A stretch of 64,000 bases of DNA from Acidobacteriota bacterium. Its GTDB lineage: Bacteria > Acidobacteriota > Terriglobia > Terriglobales > Acidobacteriaceae. The notes under the pieces are model-generated. The model ran no database searches, was not told the DNA's origin, and saw nothing but the letters and a program-made list of their open reading frames with translations. The position numbers were made by a program, and so were the translations under genes. The stretch's first letter is position 1; every line of letters starts with the position of its first letter. The DNA lies in assembly GCA_021792135.1 (NCBI GenBank), contig JAJYVF010000016.1:62001-126000 (forward strand), read 5' to 3'. Positions 26,814 to 36,081 of the stretch are shown piece by piece.

Positions 26814-27670
26814 CCCATTTGCCTGAGACCTTTGACGGGCTGGGTGAACGAGCAGGAGCCGAAGCTGATGGCGAAGTTGCGGCGGACGTATTCCAGTTGA
26901 TCGGCGGTGAGGGTGTTGCCGTGCCAGCTGAGGAGGTCGTCATCGAGCTGGAAGGCGGCGGGGTTCTGTTCGGAAAGGGTGGCCACGATGGCCCGCTGTT
27001 GGGCGCCGTACCAGGCGAGGGCCGCGGCGAGGAAGACATTGAGGAAGCCGTGCGTGACGCGTGCGCTGGAATCGGAATCGAGCGGGTGTTCGCCGCGCAG
27101 GGGGAAGTGCATGCCGGCGGTTGCCTTGAAGGGGATGCGTGCCTGGGCGCAGGCGAGCAGGAAGTGCGCCACGGATTCGACGGAAGGGATGGACTGCGGC
27201 ATCAAGCCGCCGGTGCGGAGCTTGGCCCGCGCCTGGCGGGTCATAAGAACGGGGAGGACTTCTCCGGCGCGATCGGGCGGGAACTCGACATAGCAGATGC
27301 GATCCGAGGGCAGGGCGGCGAGGGCGGCTTCGGCAGTGCGGGCGTTGGTGGCTTTGGTTTCGAGGGAGGCGAGAGAGACGGCGCCTTCCGGGAACTTCTC
27401 GATGATGCGGCTGTCGTCAGCGAGTTTGTCCGCGCAGACAACGCTGAGGGTCCACGGATTTTCCTGCCGGCCACCGCAGATGCGCTCGAAGGCTGAGACA
27501 AATTCGCTGAGGCGGCGGGCGGGGACCACGAAATTCCGGAGCAGCCATGCCGTGTCGCCGGCGAGGCAGCTCTGGTAATGGCGCACGGCGGTTTCCATAT
27601 CGAGCGCGGCGGGCGGGAAGAGGCCGGCGTAGTCGATGAGGCGCGTGAGGAGTGCTGCGGAGGCGCTCAT
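26804..27670 (-). CDS. uncharacterised protein in the tyrosine-degradation operon
   Basis: A 288-residue soluble protein I do not recognise. It starts MSASAALLTRLIDYAGLFPPAALDME, ends FTQPVKGLRQMGWI, and has no signal peptide or TM helix. A few patterned segments (FPPDRAGEVLPVLM, KATAGMHFPLRGEHP) look conserved enough for an enzyme or binding protein. Alternating strand/helix pattern could fit a TIM-barrel-like fold, which is a guess. Its position between hmgA (34-bp gap) and fahA (10-bp overlap), where maleylacetoacetate isomerase is often found, suggests a role in aromatic amino acid catabolism. It has no glutathione-transferase features. Confidence 0.8.
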   Translation of the reverse strand: MSASAALLTRLIDYAGLFPPAALDMETAVRHYQSCLAGDTAWLLRNFVVPARRLSEFVSAFERICGGRQENPWTLSVVCADKLADDSRIIEKFPEGAVSLASLETKATNARTAEAALAALPSDRICYVEFPPDRAGEVLPVLMTRQARAKLRTGGLMPQSIPSVESVAHFLLACAQARIPFKATAGMHFPLRGEHPLDSDSSARVTHGFLNVFLAAALAWYGAQQRAIVATLSEQNPAAFQLDDDLLSWHGNTLTADQLEYVRRNFAISFGSCSFTQPVKGLRQMGWI

Positions 27671-27704
27671 GGGTGCTGGGATGGGATGAGGGAGGTTGTG
27701 GTGG

Positions 27705-29015
27705 TCACGGCTTCTCCGGCTGCGGCGGGTGGAAATGCTTTTTGAGGCCCTGCCAGCACTCGAAGTATTCATGCTGGAGGATTTTGGTTTCGAGGGCGAA
27801 TTTTGTGGGGCGGACGGGCAGACCGGTTTCGAACATGAAGGCCAGGGTGTTGTCGAGCCTGACGGGCTTCAGTTCGGCATGGCTGGCGCGCTCCCAGGTT
27901 TCGGCATCGGGGCCGTGGCCGGACATGCAGTTGTGCAGGCTGGCGCCGCCGGGGAGAAAGCCTTCGGCTTTGGCGTCGTAGGCGCCGAAGACCAGGCCCA
28001 TGAACTCGTTCATCATGTTGCGGTGAAACCAGGGCGGGCGGAAGGTGTGCTCGGCGACGAGCCAGCGGGGCGGGAAGATGACGAAGTCGACGTTGGCCGT
28101 GCCGGGAATGGCGGAAGGCGAGGTTATGACCGAGTAGATGGACGGATCGGGGTGATCGAAGCTGACGGAGTTGATGCAGTTGTAGCGGGCGAGGTCGTAC
28201 TTGCAGGGCGTGTAGTTGCCATGCCACGCGACGACGTCGAGAGGGGAATGGCCGATTTCGGCTTGCCAGAGGCGGCCGAGGAATTTTCCGATGATGCGGA
28301 AGTCGCCTTCGCGGTCTTCCCAGGCGGCGACGGGGGCGAGGAAGTCGCGGGGATTGGCGAGACCATTGGCTCCGATAGGGCCGAGGTCCGGGAGGCGGAA
28401 GCTGAGGCCGTAGTTTTCGCAGATATAGCCGCGCGCGGGTCCGTCGAGATCGACACGGATTTTGATGCCGCGGGGAATGACGCAGATTTCGCCTGGGGCG
28501 ACGGCGAGGATGCCGAGTTCGGTGTGGATGCGGAGGGCGCGCTCCTGGGGGACGATGAGCATTTCGCCGTCGGCGTTGTAGAAGAAGCGATCGCGCATGG
28601 GCACGTTCGCGGCGTAGAGGTGAATGCCGACGCCGATCTGCAGGGCGGGATCGCCGCTGCCCCCCATGGTGACGATGCCGTCAATGAAATCGGTGGGCTG
28701 GTCGGGCATGGGCAGGGGATTCCAGCGCATCTGGTTGGGCGGCGTGGGGAGTTCGGTGAAGGGGCCGCTGCGCAGGAGGCCGGAGGGGATCTCCGAAAAG
28801 GGCTTGTGCGTAACCGAGGGACGAATGCGATAGGTCCAGGTGCGGCGATTGACGGCACGGGGCGCGGTAAAGGCGGTGCCGCTCAACTGCTCGGTGTAGA
28901 GGCCGAGGGGGGATTTCTGCGGCGCGTTCTGACCCTGGGGCAGCGCGCCAGGGACGGCCTCCGTGGCGAATTCGTTGCCAAAGCCTGACTGATATTGAAG
29001 CTCTTTATGAGCCAT
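27705..29015 (-). CDS. hmgA: homogentisate 1,2-dioxygenase
   Basis: Iron-dependent ring-cleaving dioxygenase converting homogentisate to maleylacetoacetate; 436 residues, family length. It begins [21 protein letters not shown]. The Fe(II) ligand region is in the C-terminal cupin: [17 protein letters not shown] (His-x4-Glu) with the later [14 protein letters not shown]. First gene of the hmgA-X-fahA operon; the promoter should lie in the 212 bp before the divergent SDR gene. Confidence 0.97.
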   Translation of the reverse strand: MAHKELQYQSGFGNEFATEAVPGALPQGQNAPQKSPLGLYTEQLSGTAFTAPRAVNRRTWTYRIRPSVTHKPFSEIPSGLLRSGPFTELPTPPNQMRWNPLPMPDQPTDFIDGIVTMGGSGDPALQIGVGIHLYAANVPMRDRFFYNADGEMLIVPQERALRIHTELGILAVAPGEICVIPRGIKIRVDLDGPARGYICENYGLSFRLPDLGPIGANGLANPRDFLAPVAAWEDREGDFRIIGKFLGRLWQAEIGHSPLDVVAWHGNYTPCKYDLARYNCINSVSFDHPDPSIYSVITSPSAIPGTANVDFVIFPPRWLVAEHTFRPPWFHRNMMNEFMGLVFGAYDAKAEGFLPGGASLHNCMSGHGPDAETWERASHAELKPVRLDNTLAFMFETGLPVRPTKFALETKILQHEYFECWQGLKKHFHPPQPEKP

Positions 29016-29227
29016 CGTCTCCTTCTCCTGGAAAGCCGCCTCCGCAGAGAAGCGCGAGGAGCGCGGAGTCGGCGGGAGGCTTGCGCGCGAAAACTCTCTA
29101 CGCTACCGGGGTTAGGGGAGGATTGGCAAACGGCGAGGCCGGTATCGGCCTTTCACTCTGGATGAGATGACCAGAATACCCACAGAGCGGTTGCATCTAT
29201 GCTGCTGGGGAAGGGAGAAGCGTATCG

Positions 29228-29995
29228 ATGGAAATGACCGGCAATACGATTCTGATCACCGGCGGCGGTTCGGGGATCGGGCGGGGACTGGCGGAAGCCT
29301 TTCATGGTCTCGGCAATCAGGTGATCCTTGCCGGGCGGCGGAAGGGGCTGCTCGAGTCGGTGACGGCGGCAAATCCGGGGATGCAATCCGCGATGGTGGA
29401 TGTGCAGGACCCGGCGTCGCCGAGGGCATTCGCGAGAAGCATGGTGGAGCAGTATCCCAGCCTGAATGTGCTGGTTAACAACGCCGGAATCATGAAGCCG
29501 GAGAATCTGCGGGAAGGTGCGGAGGATTTGAGCGCGATTGAGGCTACGGTGGCGACGAATCTGATTGCGCCGCTGCAGCTGACGCTGGCGCTGCTGCCGA
29601 TGCTGAAAAAGCAGAGGCGGGCAACGGTGATGACGGTTTCTTCGGGGCTGGCGTTTGTGCCCATGGCGCAGACGCCGACGTACTGCGCGACGAAAGCGGC
29701 GATCCATTCGTGGACGCAGTCGCTGCGGTATCAGCTGCGCGGAAGTTCTGTGGAGGTGCTGGAGGTGATTCCGCCTTACGTGCAGACGGAGCTGATGGGA
29801 GCGCACCAGACCGAGGATCCGAGGGCGATGCCGCTTCGGGATTTCATCGATGAGGTGATGGAGATCCTGCGTACTCAGCCGGAGGCGAAGGAGATCTGCG
29901 TGAAGCGGGTATATCCGCTGCGCTACGCCGCCGAGCAGGGGAAATATCAAGAGATGTTTGAGCGAATGAACGGCGCGATGAGCCACGCGGAATGA
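29228..29995 (+). CDS. SDR-family oxidoreductase (DltE-like)
   Basis: A 255-residue short-chain dehydrogenase. The cofactor motif is TGGGSGIGRGLAEAF (TGxxxGxG), followed by NNAGIM, the catalytic Ser in VSSGLAF and the YxxxK pair in YCATKAA. The C-terminal part (VIPPYVQTEL, LRDFIDEVMEIL) resembles the DltE group. The substrate is unknown. GAAGGGAG precedes the ATG. It is divergent from hmgA. Confidence 0.9.
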   Translation: MEMTGNTILITGGGSGIGRGLAEAFHGLGNQVILAGRRKGLLESVTAANPGMQSAMVDVQDPASPRAFARSMVEQYPSLNVLVNNAGIMKPENLREGAEDLSAIEATVATNLIAPLQLTLALLPMLKKQRRATVMTVSSGLAFVPMAQTPTYCATKAAIHSWTQSLRYQLRGSSVEVLEVIPPYVQTELMGAHQTEDPRAMPLRDFIDEVMEILRTQPEAKEICVKRVYPLRYAAEQGKYQEMFERMNGAMSHAE

Positions 29996-30025
29996 GCGGA
30001 GTCCGGACCTGCGGCCCAGGGGAAC

Positions 30026-30772
30026 TCAGCCGGCGACCTGGAGCAGGCCGGGCAGGGCTTCGCCAGCCTTGCCGAGGATCACGCGGGTGAAGGCGGCGGC
30101 ATTCATGGGTGGCTCGGGGCCGATGTAGTATTTGCGCACGCGCGGCCCGGCCCAGCGCACGAAGTTGGCCGCAGGATAGACCGCGCCCGAAGTGCCGACG
30201 ACGAGCATCGCGGTGCAGCGGTCGATCTCGCGCTGGATGCGGTCCATTTCCAGGGGAATTTCGCCGAACCAGACGATGTGCGGGCGGATGCGGCCGCCGC
30301 AGGCGCATCGGCGGATGGCCTCCCCGGTCTCGTAGAGGGCATCGTCGGCAAAGGGTTCGCGGGTGCAGTCTCCAGGGCCCGGCACGACGGCGGAGAATTC
30401 GCAGCGGGAAACGAAGAGTTCGCCGTGCATGTGAACGAGGCGACGGGATCCGGCGCGCTCGTGGAGGTTGTCGACATTCTGCGTGCACAGGAAGAAGCGG
30501 TCGCCGATGCTTGCTTCCAGTTCGGCCAGGGCACGATGCGCGGGATTCGGTTCGGCTTTGCGGGCATCGCGGCGGCGCATGCTGTAGAAGCGCCAGACGC
30601 GCTCGGCATCTTCCTGCCAGGCTTCGGGAGTGGCGACTTCCTCGACGCGATAGCCCTCCCAGAGGCCGCCCTGGTCGCGGAAGGTTTTGAGGCCGCTCTC
30701 GGCGCTGACGCCCGCGCCGGTAAGCACGAAGACGCGATCGTCGGGGGCGATGAGGATCTTTTCTTCCGGCAT
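30026..30772 (-). CDS. cobB: NAD-dependent protein deacylase, sirtuin class III (SIRT5/CobB-like)
   Basis: A 248-residue sirtuin. The NAD-binding motif is TGAGVSAESGLKTFRD, with TQNVDNLHERAG, the catalytic His in VHMHGE, a four-Cys zinc site (SRCEF, GDCTRE, RRCACGG) and VVGTSGAVYPAA. The segment RFYSMRRRDA provides the Tyr-x-x-Arg pair (YSMR) which, in SIRT5-like and CobB enzymes, binds the carboxylate of succinyl- or malonyl-lysine. Desuccinylase/demalonylase activity is therefore likely besides deacetylation. It is a single gene, convergent with the preceding SDR gene. Confidence 0.93.
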   Translation of the reverse strand: MPEEKILIAPDDRVFVLTGAGVSAESGLKTFRDQGGLWEGYRVEEVATPEAWQEDAERVWRFYSMRRRDARKAEPNPAHRALAELEASIGDRFFLCTQNVDNLHERAGSRRLVHMHGELFVSRCEFSAVVPGPGDCTREPFADDALYETGEAIRRCACGGRIRPHIVWFGEIPLEMDRIQREIDRCTAMLVVGTSGAVYPAANFVRWAGPRVRKYYIGPEPPMNAAAFTRVILGKAGEALPGLLQVAG

Positions 30773-31003
30773 GCCAAAGAGCAGGATAACTCGGGGGGGA
30801 AATCGCGCTCCGCGCGGGTGGGAGCAACTTTGCCCGTCCGTGCTGTGGCGGGCATGAGGCTGGTTTCCCGTTCGGGAGTATATAGTTTTGTGTTCGGCAC
30901 ATCGGGTGGGGGCCGAGGCGTTCTGCGTTCCGGGACGGATCTGTTCTACAGCATTGTGAATCGAACGTGCTTCGGGTGATGCCCGGAGGCGGAGTGGAGG
31001 GGT

Positions 31004-31774
31004 ATGGGGAGTTTGCCGTCGTTCAGCCTGGAAGGGCAGGTAGCACTGGTTACGGGTGCGGCGCGGGGTCTGGGGCGGGCCATCGCGGTTGCGCTGGCAG
31101 AAGCAGGGGCCTCCGTGGCACTGGGGCTGCGGGATGTTTCACAGGATGCAGGGGCGCGGGCGGAAATGGAGGCGCTGGGGCGGCCTGTGCTGCCGCTGCA
31201 GATGGACATGGCGGATCTGGGGCAGATTCGCAGCGCGACGGCGCAGGCCGTGGAGCACTTCGGGCGGCTGGACATTCTGGTGAACAACACGGGGATCGCT
31301 CCGAGCAACCTGGCGCTGGATGTGGTGGAAGAGGATTTCGACCGCACGCTGCGGATCAATCTGAAGGGGACATTCTTCGCCTGCCAGGAGGCGGGCAAGG
31401 TGATGAAGCGGCAGGGAGGCGGGCGGATCATCAACATGAGTTCGCAGGCGGGATTCGTGGCGCTGCCGACGGAGAGCGTGTACTGCATGACGAAGGCCGG
31501 CATCGCGCATCTGACGAAGTGCCTGGCGGTGGAATGGGGCCCATACAATATCAACGTGAACGCGGTGGCTCCGACGTTCATTCACACGCCGGGGACAGAG
31601 CCGGTGCTTTCCGATCCGGAGTTTCACGCCGAGACGGTGCGGAAGATTGCCGCGCTGCACCGGATCGGGGAACCCTCGGAGGTAACCGGGGCGGTGGTGT
31701 TTCTTGCTTCGCCGGCAGCTTCGCTGATTACCGGGCATACAATACTGATCGATGGCGGATGGACGGCTGTATAA
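31004..31774 (+). CDS. SDR-family oxidoreductase (FabG-like)
   Basis: A 256-residue short-chain dehydrogenase of the classical FabG/glucose-dehydrogenase type. It has TGAARGLGRAIAV, NNTGIAPSN, catalytic Ser in NMSSQAGFVA, Y-x3-K in VYCMTKAG and the C-terminal ITGHTILIDGGW. GGAGTGGAGG before the ATG supports the start. The next gene, a DUF4380 protein, follows 48 bp later on the same strand, suggesting a joint sugar-related function. The substrate is not deducible. Confidence 0.9.
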   Translation: MGSLPSFSLEGQVALVTGAARGLGRAIAVALAEAGASVALGLRDVSQDAGARAEMEALGRPVLPLQMDMADLGQIRSATAQAVEHFGRLDILVNNTGIAPSNLALDVVEEDFDRTLRINLKGTFFACQEAGKVMKRQGGGRIINMSSQAGFVALPTESVYCMTKAGIAHLTKCLAVEWGPYNINVNAVAPTFIHTPGTEPVLSDPEFHAETVRKIAALHRIGEPSEVTGAVVFLASPAASLITGHTILIDGGWTAV

Positions 31775-31822
31775 CAGCCAACCGGGCGACTTATTAACCT
31801 ACGGAAAGATGGTATAGCTGGC

Positions 31823-32737
31823 ATGAGTATGAATACGGTTACTTATATGGGGCTGCCGGATTGTGTGAGGCTCTCGAACGGCTCGGTCGAGCTGATCGTA
31901 CCTACCAGAGTAGGGCCGCGCATTCTCTACTACGGCAGGGCGGGAGGCGAAAACGTACTGGGGAGCTTTCCCGAGAGTTCCGTAAAAACGGCGCTGGGAA
32001 CCTGGAAGCCTTACGGCGGGCACCGGCTGTGGGTATGGCCGGAGCTGTTTCCGGCGACCTATGCGCCGGATAACGACCCCGTGGAACACAGGGCGGATGG
32101 GGATCTGAGCATCGTGCTGCACAAACCGGCGGACGGCGCAGCCATGGAGAAGGCCATCCGGGTGACGCTGGCTCCCGCGGGCACAAAGGTCGTCGTTGAG
32201 CAGAAGATCACCAGCCACAACCTGTGGCCCATCGATGTTGCGACGTGGGCAATCTCGATCGTGCGCAGCGGAGTGGGGATTGTGCCGCGGGTGCCGTTTC
32301 GGACGCACGACGAGTATGCACCGATGACGCAGCCGCTTGTTGTCTGCGCGTTCACCGACCTCCAGGATCCGCGGTTCACGCTGGGGCAGAAATACATTCT
32401 GCTGCGCGCGGATCCGGCGCGGGGGAATTCACAGAAGATCGGGCTGCGCAACAAGGAGAACTGGTGCGCGCACCTGGCGAACAACACGCTTTTCGTGAAA
32501 AGCTTTCGACATGAGAATCGGGCCGTGTATCCCGACTATGGTGTCAACACCGAGGTCTACGTCGAGGGCGCGTTTATGGAAGTGGAACTGATGGGACCGC
32601 GGCAGACGGTCTGGCCTGGCGAGTCGCTGAGCTTCACCGAAGAGTGGCATCTGTTTGACGGGATCCAGGCGGACGGGAGCGATCTCGAACAACTGGACCG
32701 GGCGATCGCGCCGGCGGTCCAGTCGCTGGGTTATTAA
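31823..32737 (+). CDS. DUF4380-type protein (galactose-mutarotase-like fold)
   Basis: A 304-residue cytosolic protein. The N-terminal pattern (VRLSNGSVELIVPTRVGPRILYYG) and GGHRLWVWPEL match the DUF4380/aldose-1-epimerase-like superfamily, which binds carbohydrates through a beta-sandwich. A catalytic His/Glu pair is not assignable with certainty. It is probably co-transcribed with the upstream SDR gene. Confidence 0.72.
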   Translation: MSMNTVTYMGLPDCVRLSNGSVELIVPTRVGPRILYYGRAGGENVLGSFPESSVKTALGTWKPYGGHRLWVWPELFPATYAPDNDPVEHRADGDLSIVLHKPADGAAMEKAIRVTLAPAGTKVVVEQKITSHNLWPIDVATWAISIVRSGVGIVPRVPFRTHDEYAPMTQPLVVCAFTDLQDPRFTLGQKYILLRADPARGNSQKIGLRNKENWCAHLANNTLFVKSFRHENRAVYPDYGVNTEVYVEGAFMEVELMGPRQTVWPGESLSFTEEWHLFDGIQADGSDLEQLDRAIAPAVQSLGY

Positions 32738-32779
32738 GGCGAAGATGCGGGGCTGAGGCGGCGGCGCCCTGCTGCCGCC

Positions 32780-33649
32780 TCACTGCTTCGTGGCCAGAGG
32801 GTCCTTCGATTCCTGATAGAACTGGTTTTGCAGCTGCAGGCTGACGTTGTCGGCTTTGACGGCGCGGATGACGTTGACGATTCCGTCCGTCCAGGCTTTC
32901 ATGTCGAATTCGCCGAGAGCCCTGGTGGCAAATGCGCCGTTGCCGGAATAGTGGTTGGGGAAGCGTGCGTACCACCAGATGCCGGTGTAGGTTCCGGACG
33001 GCAGGTTCTGGCGGTGGAGGTCGGCGCCGGACTCCTCATTAGCGCGGTCCATGTGTACCAGATCGGGGCGGGAGATAAGGGTGTGCGAGGTCTCGGACTC
33101 GCCGGCGTGCTGATCGTTACTGGAGTGCAGCGGAGGCCGGCCGGGCAGATCTTCGGTCTCCGGCCAGTAGATATAGACGACGTAATCGTGGTAGGTCTCC
33201 AGCTGCGCCTGGGCGAAGAAGGGCAGCAGGTGGACGTTGCCGCCGTGGCCGTTGACGATGATGATCTTTTTGCAGCCGTTGCGGGCCATCTCGTCGGTGG
33301 TTTCCTGGAGCAGGTCGAGCTGCATGTGCATGCTGTAGGAGATGGTGCCGGGCTGGTGGCGGGCTTCGGCAATCTGGCCGAAGTAGTAGGCCGGAAAGAC
33401 GATGGCGTAGCTCTGTTCGGCGGCGCGTTCGGAAACCCAGCGGACATTGATGAGATCGGTGCCGATGGGCAGGTGCGGGCCATGCTTTTCGAGGATCCCG
33501 AAAGGCAGCAGGCAAACCCCCTGAGCCTGATGAATGGCGGTAATGAAATCGGGGCCGGTGAGTTCTTCCCAGTGCACCGAGAGCTTCTGGTCCGCGGCAT
33601 AACAGTTGAGAGCGGCAAGAACCAGCACGATCAGCGAGATTCTTCTCAT
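32780..33649 (-). CDS. exported creatininase-family protein
   Basis: A 289-residue protein with a signal peptide (MRRISLIVLVLAALNCYA). The creatininase-family amidohydrolase core shows LPFGILEKHGPHLPIGTD, the metal-binding VNGHGGN and HAGESETS. Family members hydrolyse cyclic amides (creatinine, 3-dehydro-scyllo-inosose type substrates, mycofactocin precursors). Export to the periplasm is less usual and leaves the substrate open. It is convergent with the DUF4380 gene. Confidence 0.87.
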   Translation of the reverse strand: MRRISLIVLVLAALNCYAADQKLSVHWEELTGPDFITAIHQAQGVCLLPFGILEKHGPHLPIGTDLINVRWVSERAAEQSYAIVFPAYYFGQIAEARHQPGTISYSMHMQLDLLQETTDEMARNGCKKIIIVNGHGGNVHLLPFFAQAQLETYHDYVVYIYWPETEDLPGRPPLHSSNDQHAGESETSHTLISRPDLVHMDRANEESGADLHRQNLPSGTYTGIWWYARFPNHYSGNGAFATRALGEFDMKAWTDGIVNVIRAVKADNVSLQLQNQFYQESKDPLATKQ

Positions 33650-34248
33650 CCCATCCTCCGCCCGCCGAAGGTTGTGAACAACGGAAGGCCGATCTTCGGA
33701 GGCAGGAGAATCTTACACGTTTGGGGCGGCGGTGGCGGGTCAGAAGCCTGCAGCCGGGGATGAGCTCAGCGCCGCGCGGACGATCGGGCTTCCAGGCGTA
33801 AGCTGCCCCGGGCGGATGCGACCCGGCGGCCATCGGCGAACGGGATAACAGCGAAGGACTTTGTTTATACCGGACGCCGCACCAACCAGCCCGGTGAGCA
33901 CCACTTCGAACGGGGCCGGGTAACGGCTGCAGGTTTCGGCGCGCAGACGAAGTCAGCGGAGCTACTGGTAAGCCAGCCCGCGGCCATCATCTTCACGATG
34001 ACGGTGCTCGTGGACTCGTTCGATCAGTACGGGTCGTTTGGACTAACAACGAGCTTGTCGACGCCGGCGGCTTTCTACGGCTTGCCCCACCCCTACCCCA
34101 AAAATTCCCGCCACCGTCAAAACCACCCCGGGTTACCACAGCCCTCTCTGTGAGAACTCCGTCCGGCTCACCGGAAGCACATGCCGTCTCCGCGAAAGCC
34201 CTCCTCTCCGTACCAGCCGCCTGTCAGCCGCTGCCGGAGAGGGCTCGG
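33650..34248. other. 599-bp gene-free region with a decayed coding-like stretch
   Basis: No complete gene is visible. On the + strand an open frame without a good start, about 33850-34150, reads FVYTGRRTNQPGEHHFERGR... and VLVDSFDQYGSFGLTTSLS before a stop. The YTGR...G..HF pattern faintly recalls the conserved end of RHS-repeat core domains, but the match is too weak to name. Nothing else is seen apart from the expected creatininase promoter. Confidence 0.35.
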
Positions 34249-35388
34249 TCATTCCATCCCCCTCTGCTCGATCGCCAGGATCTCCGCGGTGGGGAACTGC
34301 GAATGGACGGGGTTGTCAAAGACGAACAGATCCGCATGCGGGTGCTGCGTCAGCCAGGCATTCGCAGCCTGCTCTTCCTCATTCTGCTGATCGGCGCTGA
34401 GCGCCTGCCGGCAACGGACCAGATCCCGGTGCATACGCTCGTCCGCCTCGGATCCTCCCTGCCGGATGGCAATCGTAAACCACCGAAAGGCTTCTGCCAG
34501 ATCCCGGCTCCTTCCGTGACCGGCGCGTGCCAGCACCCCCAGAGAGGCGGACGATTCCCAGGTTCCGGCCTGCGCCGCACGGGTCAGCATCACGATCGGC
34601 TCATCGGCTCCTTTGCGGGGAATCTCGGGATGGTTCACCAGCAGGATGCCCAGCGAGGACATCGCCGGAACAAACCCTGCCCGCGCCGATTCTCTCAGGA
34701 ACCTGGCCGCTTTCCGGTAATTGTGCTCGTGATCCGGCGTATCCGAATAGAGCGCCCCCATCGCATACTCGCCCTCGGGATTGTGCCCCTTTGCCGCCAG
34801 CCGGAACCACTTCTCCGCGGTTGCCCGATTCTGCTCGACGCCGTATCCGCTGAAATACATGGCGCCCAGATAGTCTTCGGCGCGTGCATTCTTCTTCGCG
34901 GCCAGCTGGTTCAACAGGTCGAAAGCCAGACTGGTATCCCGCCTGACTCCAAGGCCTCTCAGATACAGAACCGCCAGGTTCGCCTTGGCCGGTTCCCAGC
35001 CCTGGCTGCTGGCACGCGTGAACCACTTCGCAGCCTGTGCAGCATCCTGGTCGACGCCGATTCCCCAGACGTACAGATATCCCAGCTGGTTCTGCGCCGC
35101 CGGATCGCCCTGATCCGCAGCCTTCTTGTACCAGTACGCGGCCTGAGCAGCATCTTTGGCAACGCCCCGGCCGGCCATATAATCGCCGGCCAGCCGCAGC
35201 TCTTCCTGAATGCTTTGGGGGCCCCGGTTTGGGGAAGGGTCCGGAGTACTGCGGGAGGCACCCTGTGCCGCAGGTGCCGCTGCGTAAGCGGCCAGCAGCA
35301 TGGAGGCTGCCGGAAGCCCGACTGCCAGGCACCTGCGCAGAGTCAGACCAACGGATCGGAGTGAATCCCGTAAGGATGGGTATGGCAT
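34249..35388 (-). CDS. Sel1-like repeat exported protein (paralogue)
   Basis: A 379-residue protein with an N-terminal signal/TM segment (about 12-35) and six to seven Sel1 repeats: AGDYMAGRGVAKDAAQAAYWYKKAA, seen as family pattern 'YWYKKAADQGDPAAQNQLGYLY', continuing to EAFRWFTIAIRQGG. It ends WLTQHPHADLFVFDN. It is a homologue of 5153-6316 throughout. The partner and function are unknown; such proteins usually act as periplasmic or envelope adaptors. Confidence 0.9.
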   Translation of the reverse strand: MPYPSLRDSLRSVGLTLRRCLAVGLPAASMLLAAYAAAPAAQGASRSTPDPSPNRGPQSIQEELRLAGDYMAGRGVAKDAAQAAYWYKKAADQGDPAAQNQLGYLYVWGIGVDQDAAQAAKWFTRASSQGWEPAKANLAVLYLRGLGVRRDTSLAFDLLNQLAAKKNARAEDYLGAMYFSGYGVEQNRATAEKWFRLAAKGHNPEGEYAMGALYSDTPDHEHNYRKAARFLRESARAGFVPAMSSLGILLVNHPEIPRKGADEPIVMLTRAAQAGTWESSASLGVLARAGHGRSRDLAEAFRWFTIAIRQGGSEADERMHRDLVRCRQALSADQQNEEEQAANAWLTQHPHADLFVFDNPVHSQFPTAEILAIEQRGME

Positions 35389-35846
35389 AAAAGCCCCCTC
35401 TGTGCGCCCGGCTGATTGCAGTTATTCACGGGCGCTGGGAGTCAACGCTTCGCAGGCAACGAGAGGAGAGAGATGCAAAGCGAGGCGACCGGGACGGGTG
35501 GTGTGTCCCGGTCGGACTCAGTTTTGATCCGTCAGCGAGCGAAAGCTGTGACCGCAATCACGAAAGCGTGATCTGGTGACACCAAAGTCATTTCGGATTG
35601 CGCAAGGGTGACCTCACCCAAAGGGCAGTGCCGCGCCGCCGGCATGCGGCTGAATTTGCCGGGGTCTTCCTGAGGAACGGGGTTATACTGAAGGCGGTCA
35701 ACGCTGCATCGTGCGCATCCGCTATGGCCAACCGAGCCGATTCCGATTGGCCGGCCGTAGCGAGACCGGGGACTTGATCCGGTTCCGATTCGACCAGCGC
35801 CTTCGCAGTGACCCGCTGACCAGGATCCATCCATCAGGGAGGGTCT
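35389..35846. other. 458-bp intergenic region
   Basis: It holds the promoter of the leftward Sel1 gene and the upstream region of the small gene at 35847. Only a short GGGTG-ACCT-CACCC inverted repeat (about 35608-35621) stands out. The frames that cross this stretch look non-coding. Confidence 0.4.
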
Positions 35847-36020
35847 ATGGTAATTCCGGAAAAACCAAATCCAGTGGCGAGCGATGTGCTGCATTCTGAG
35901 GGTCACAGCCACCTTTCTGCAGAGGAGATCGCCAAAGCCGTTGCGCGACATAAGCGCGAGCATCCCGATCGCGCGTCCCGAGAGACTCGCAAGAGGGGAA
36001 AGAAAGCTCCTGCCCCGTAA
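35847..36020 (+). CDS. 57-residue basic small protein
   Basis: An ATG preceded by a strong GGGAGGG site opens a 57-codon frame. It contains a central helix-like segment (HLSAEEIAKAVARHKREH) and a very basic tail (RASRETRKRGKKAPAP). It is charged, soluble and unrelated to anything I can name. It sits 61 bp before the universal stress protein gene on the same strand, so the two may be co-expressed. Supported by the RBS and protein-like composition. Confidence 0.5.
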   Translation: MVIPEKPNPVASDVLHSEGHSHLSAEEIAKAVARHKREHPDRASRETRKRGKKAPAP

Positions 36021-36081
36021 GGGTTGTCGGGGTGTGCGCCGGGTTCCGGGTTGAAGTCTCGGTCGGGAAAGGGGACCGAAG

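Noticed and set aside
34150-35364. 404-residue plus-strand frame antisense to the second Sel1 gene
   Set aside because: Cys/Arg/Pro-rich without motifs; the minus-strand Sel1 repeats are clear.
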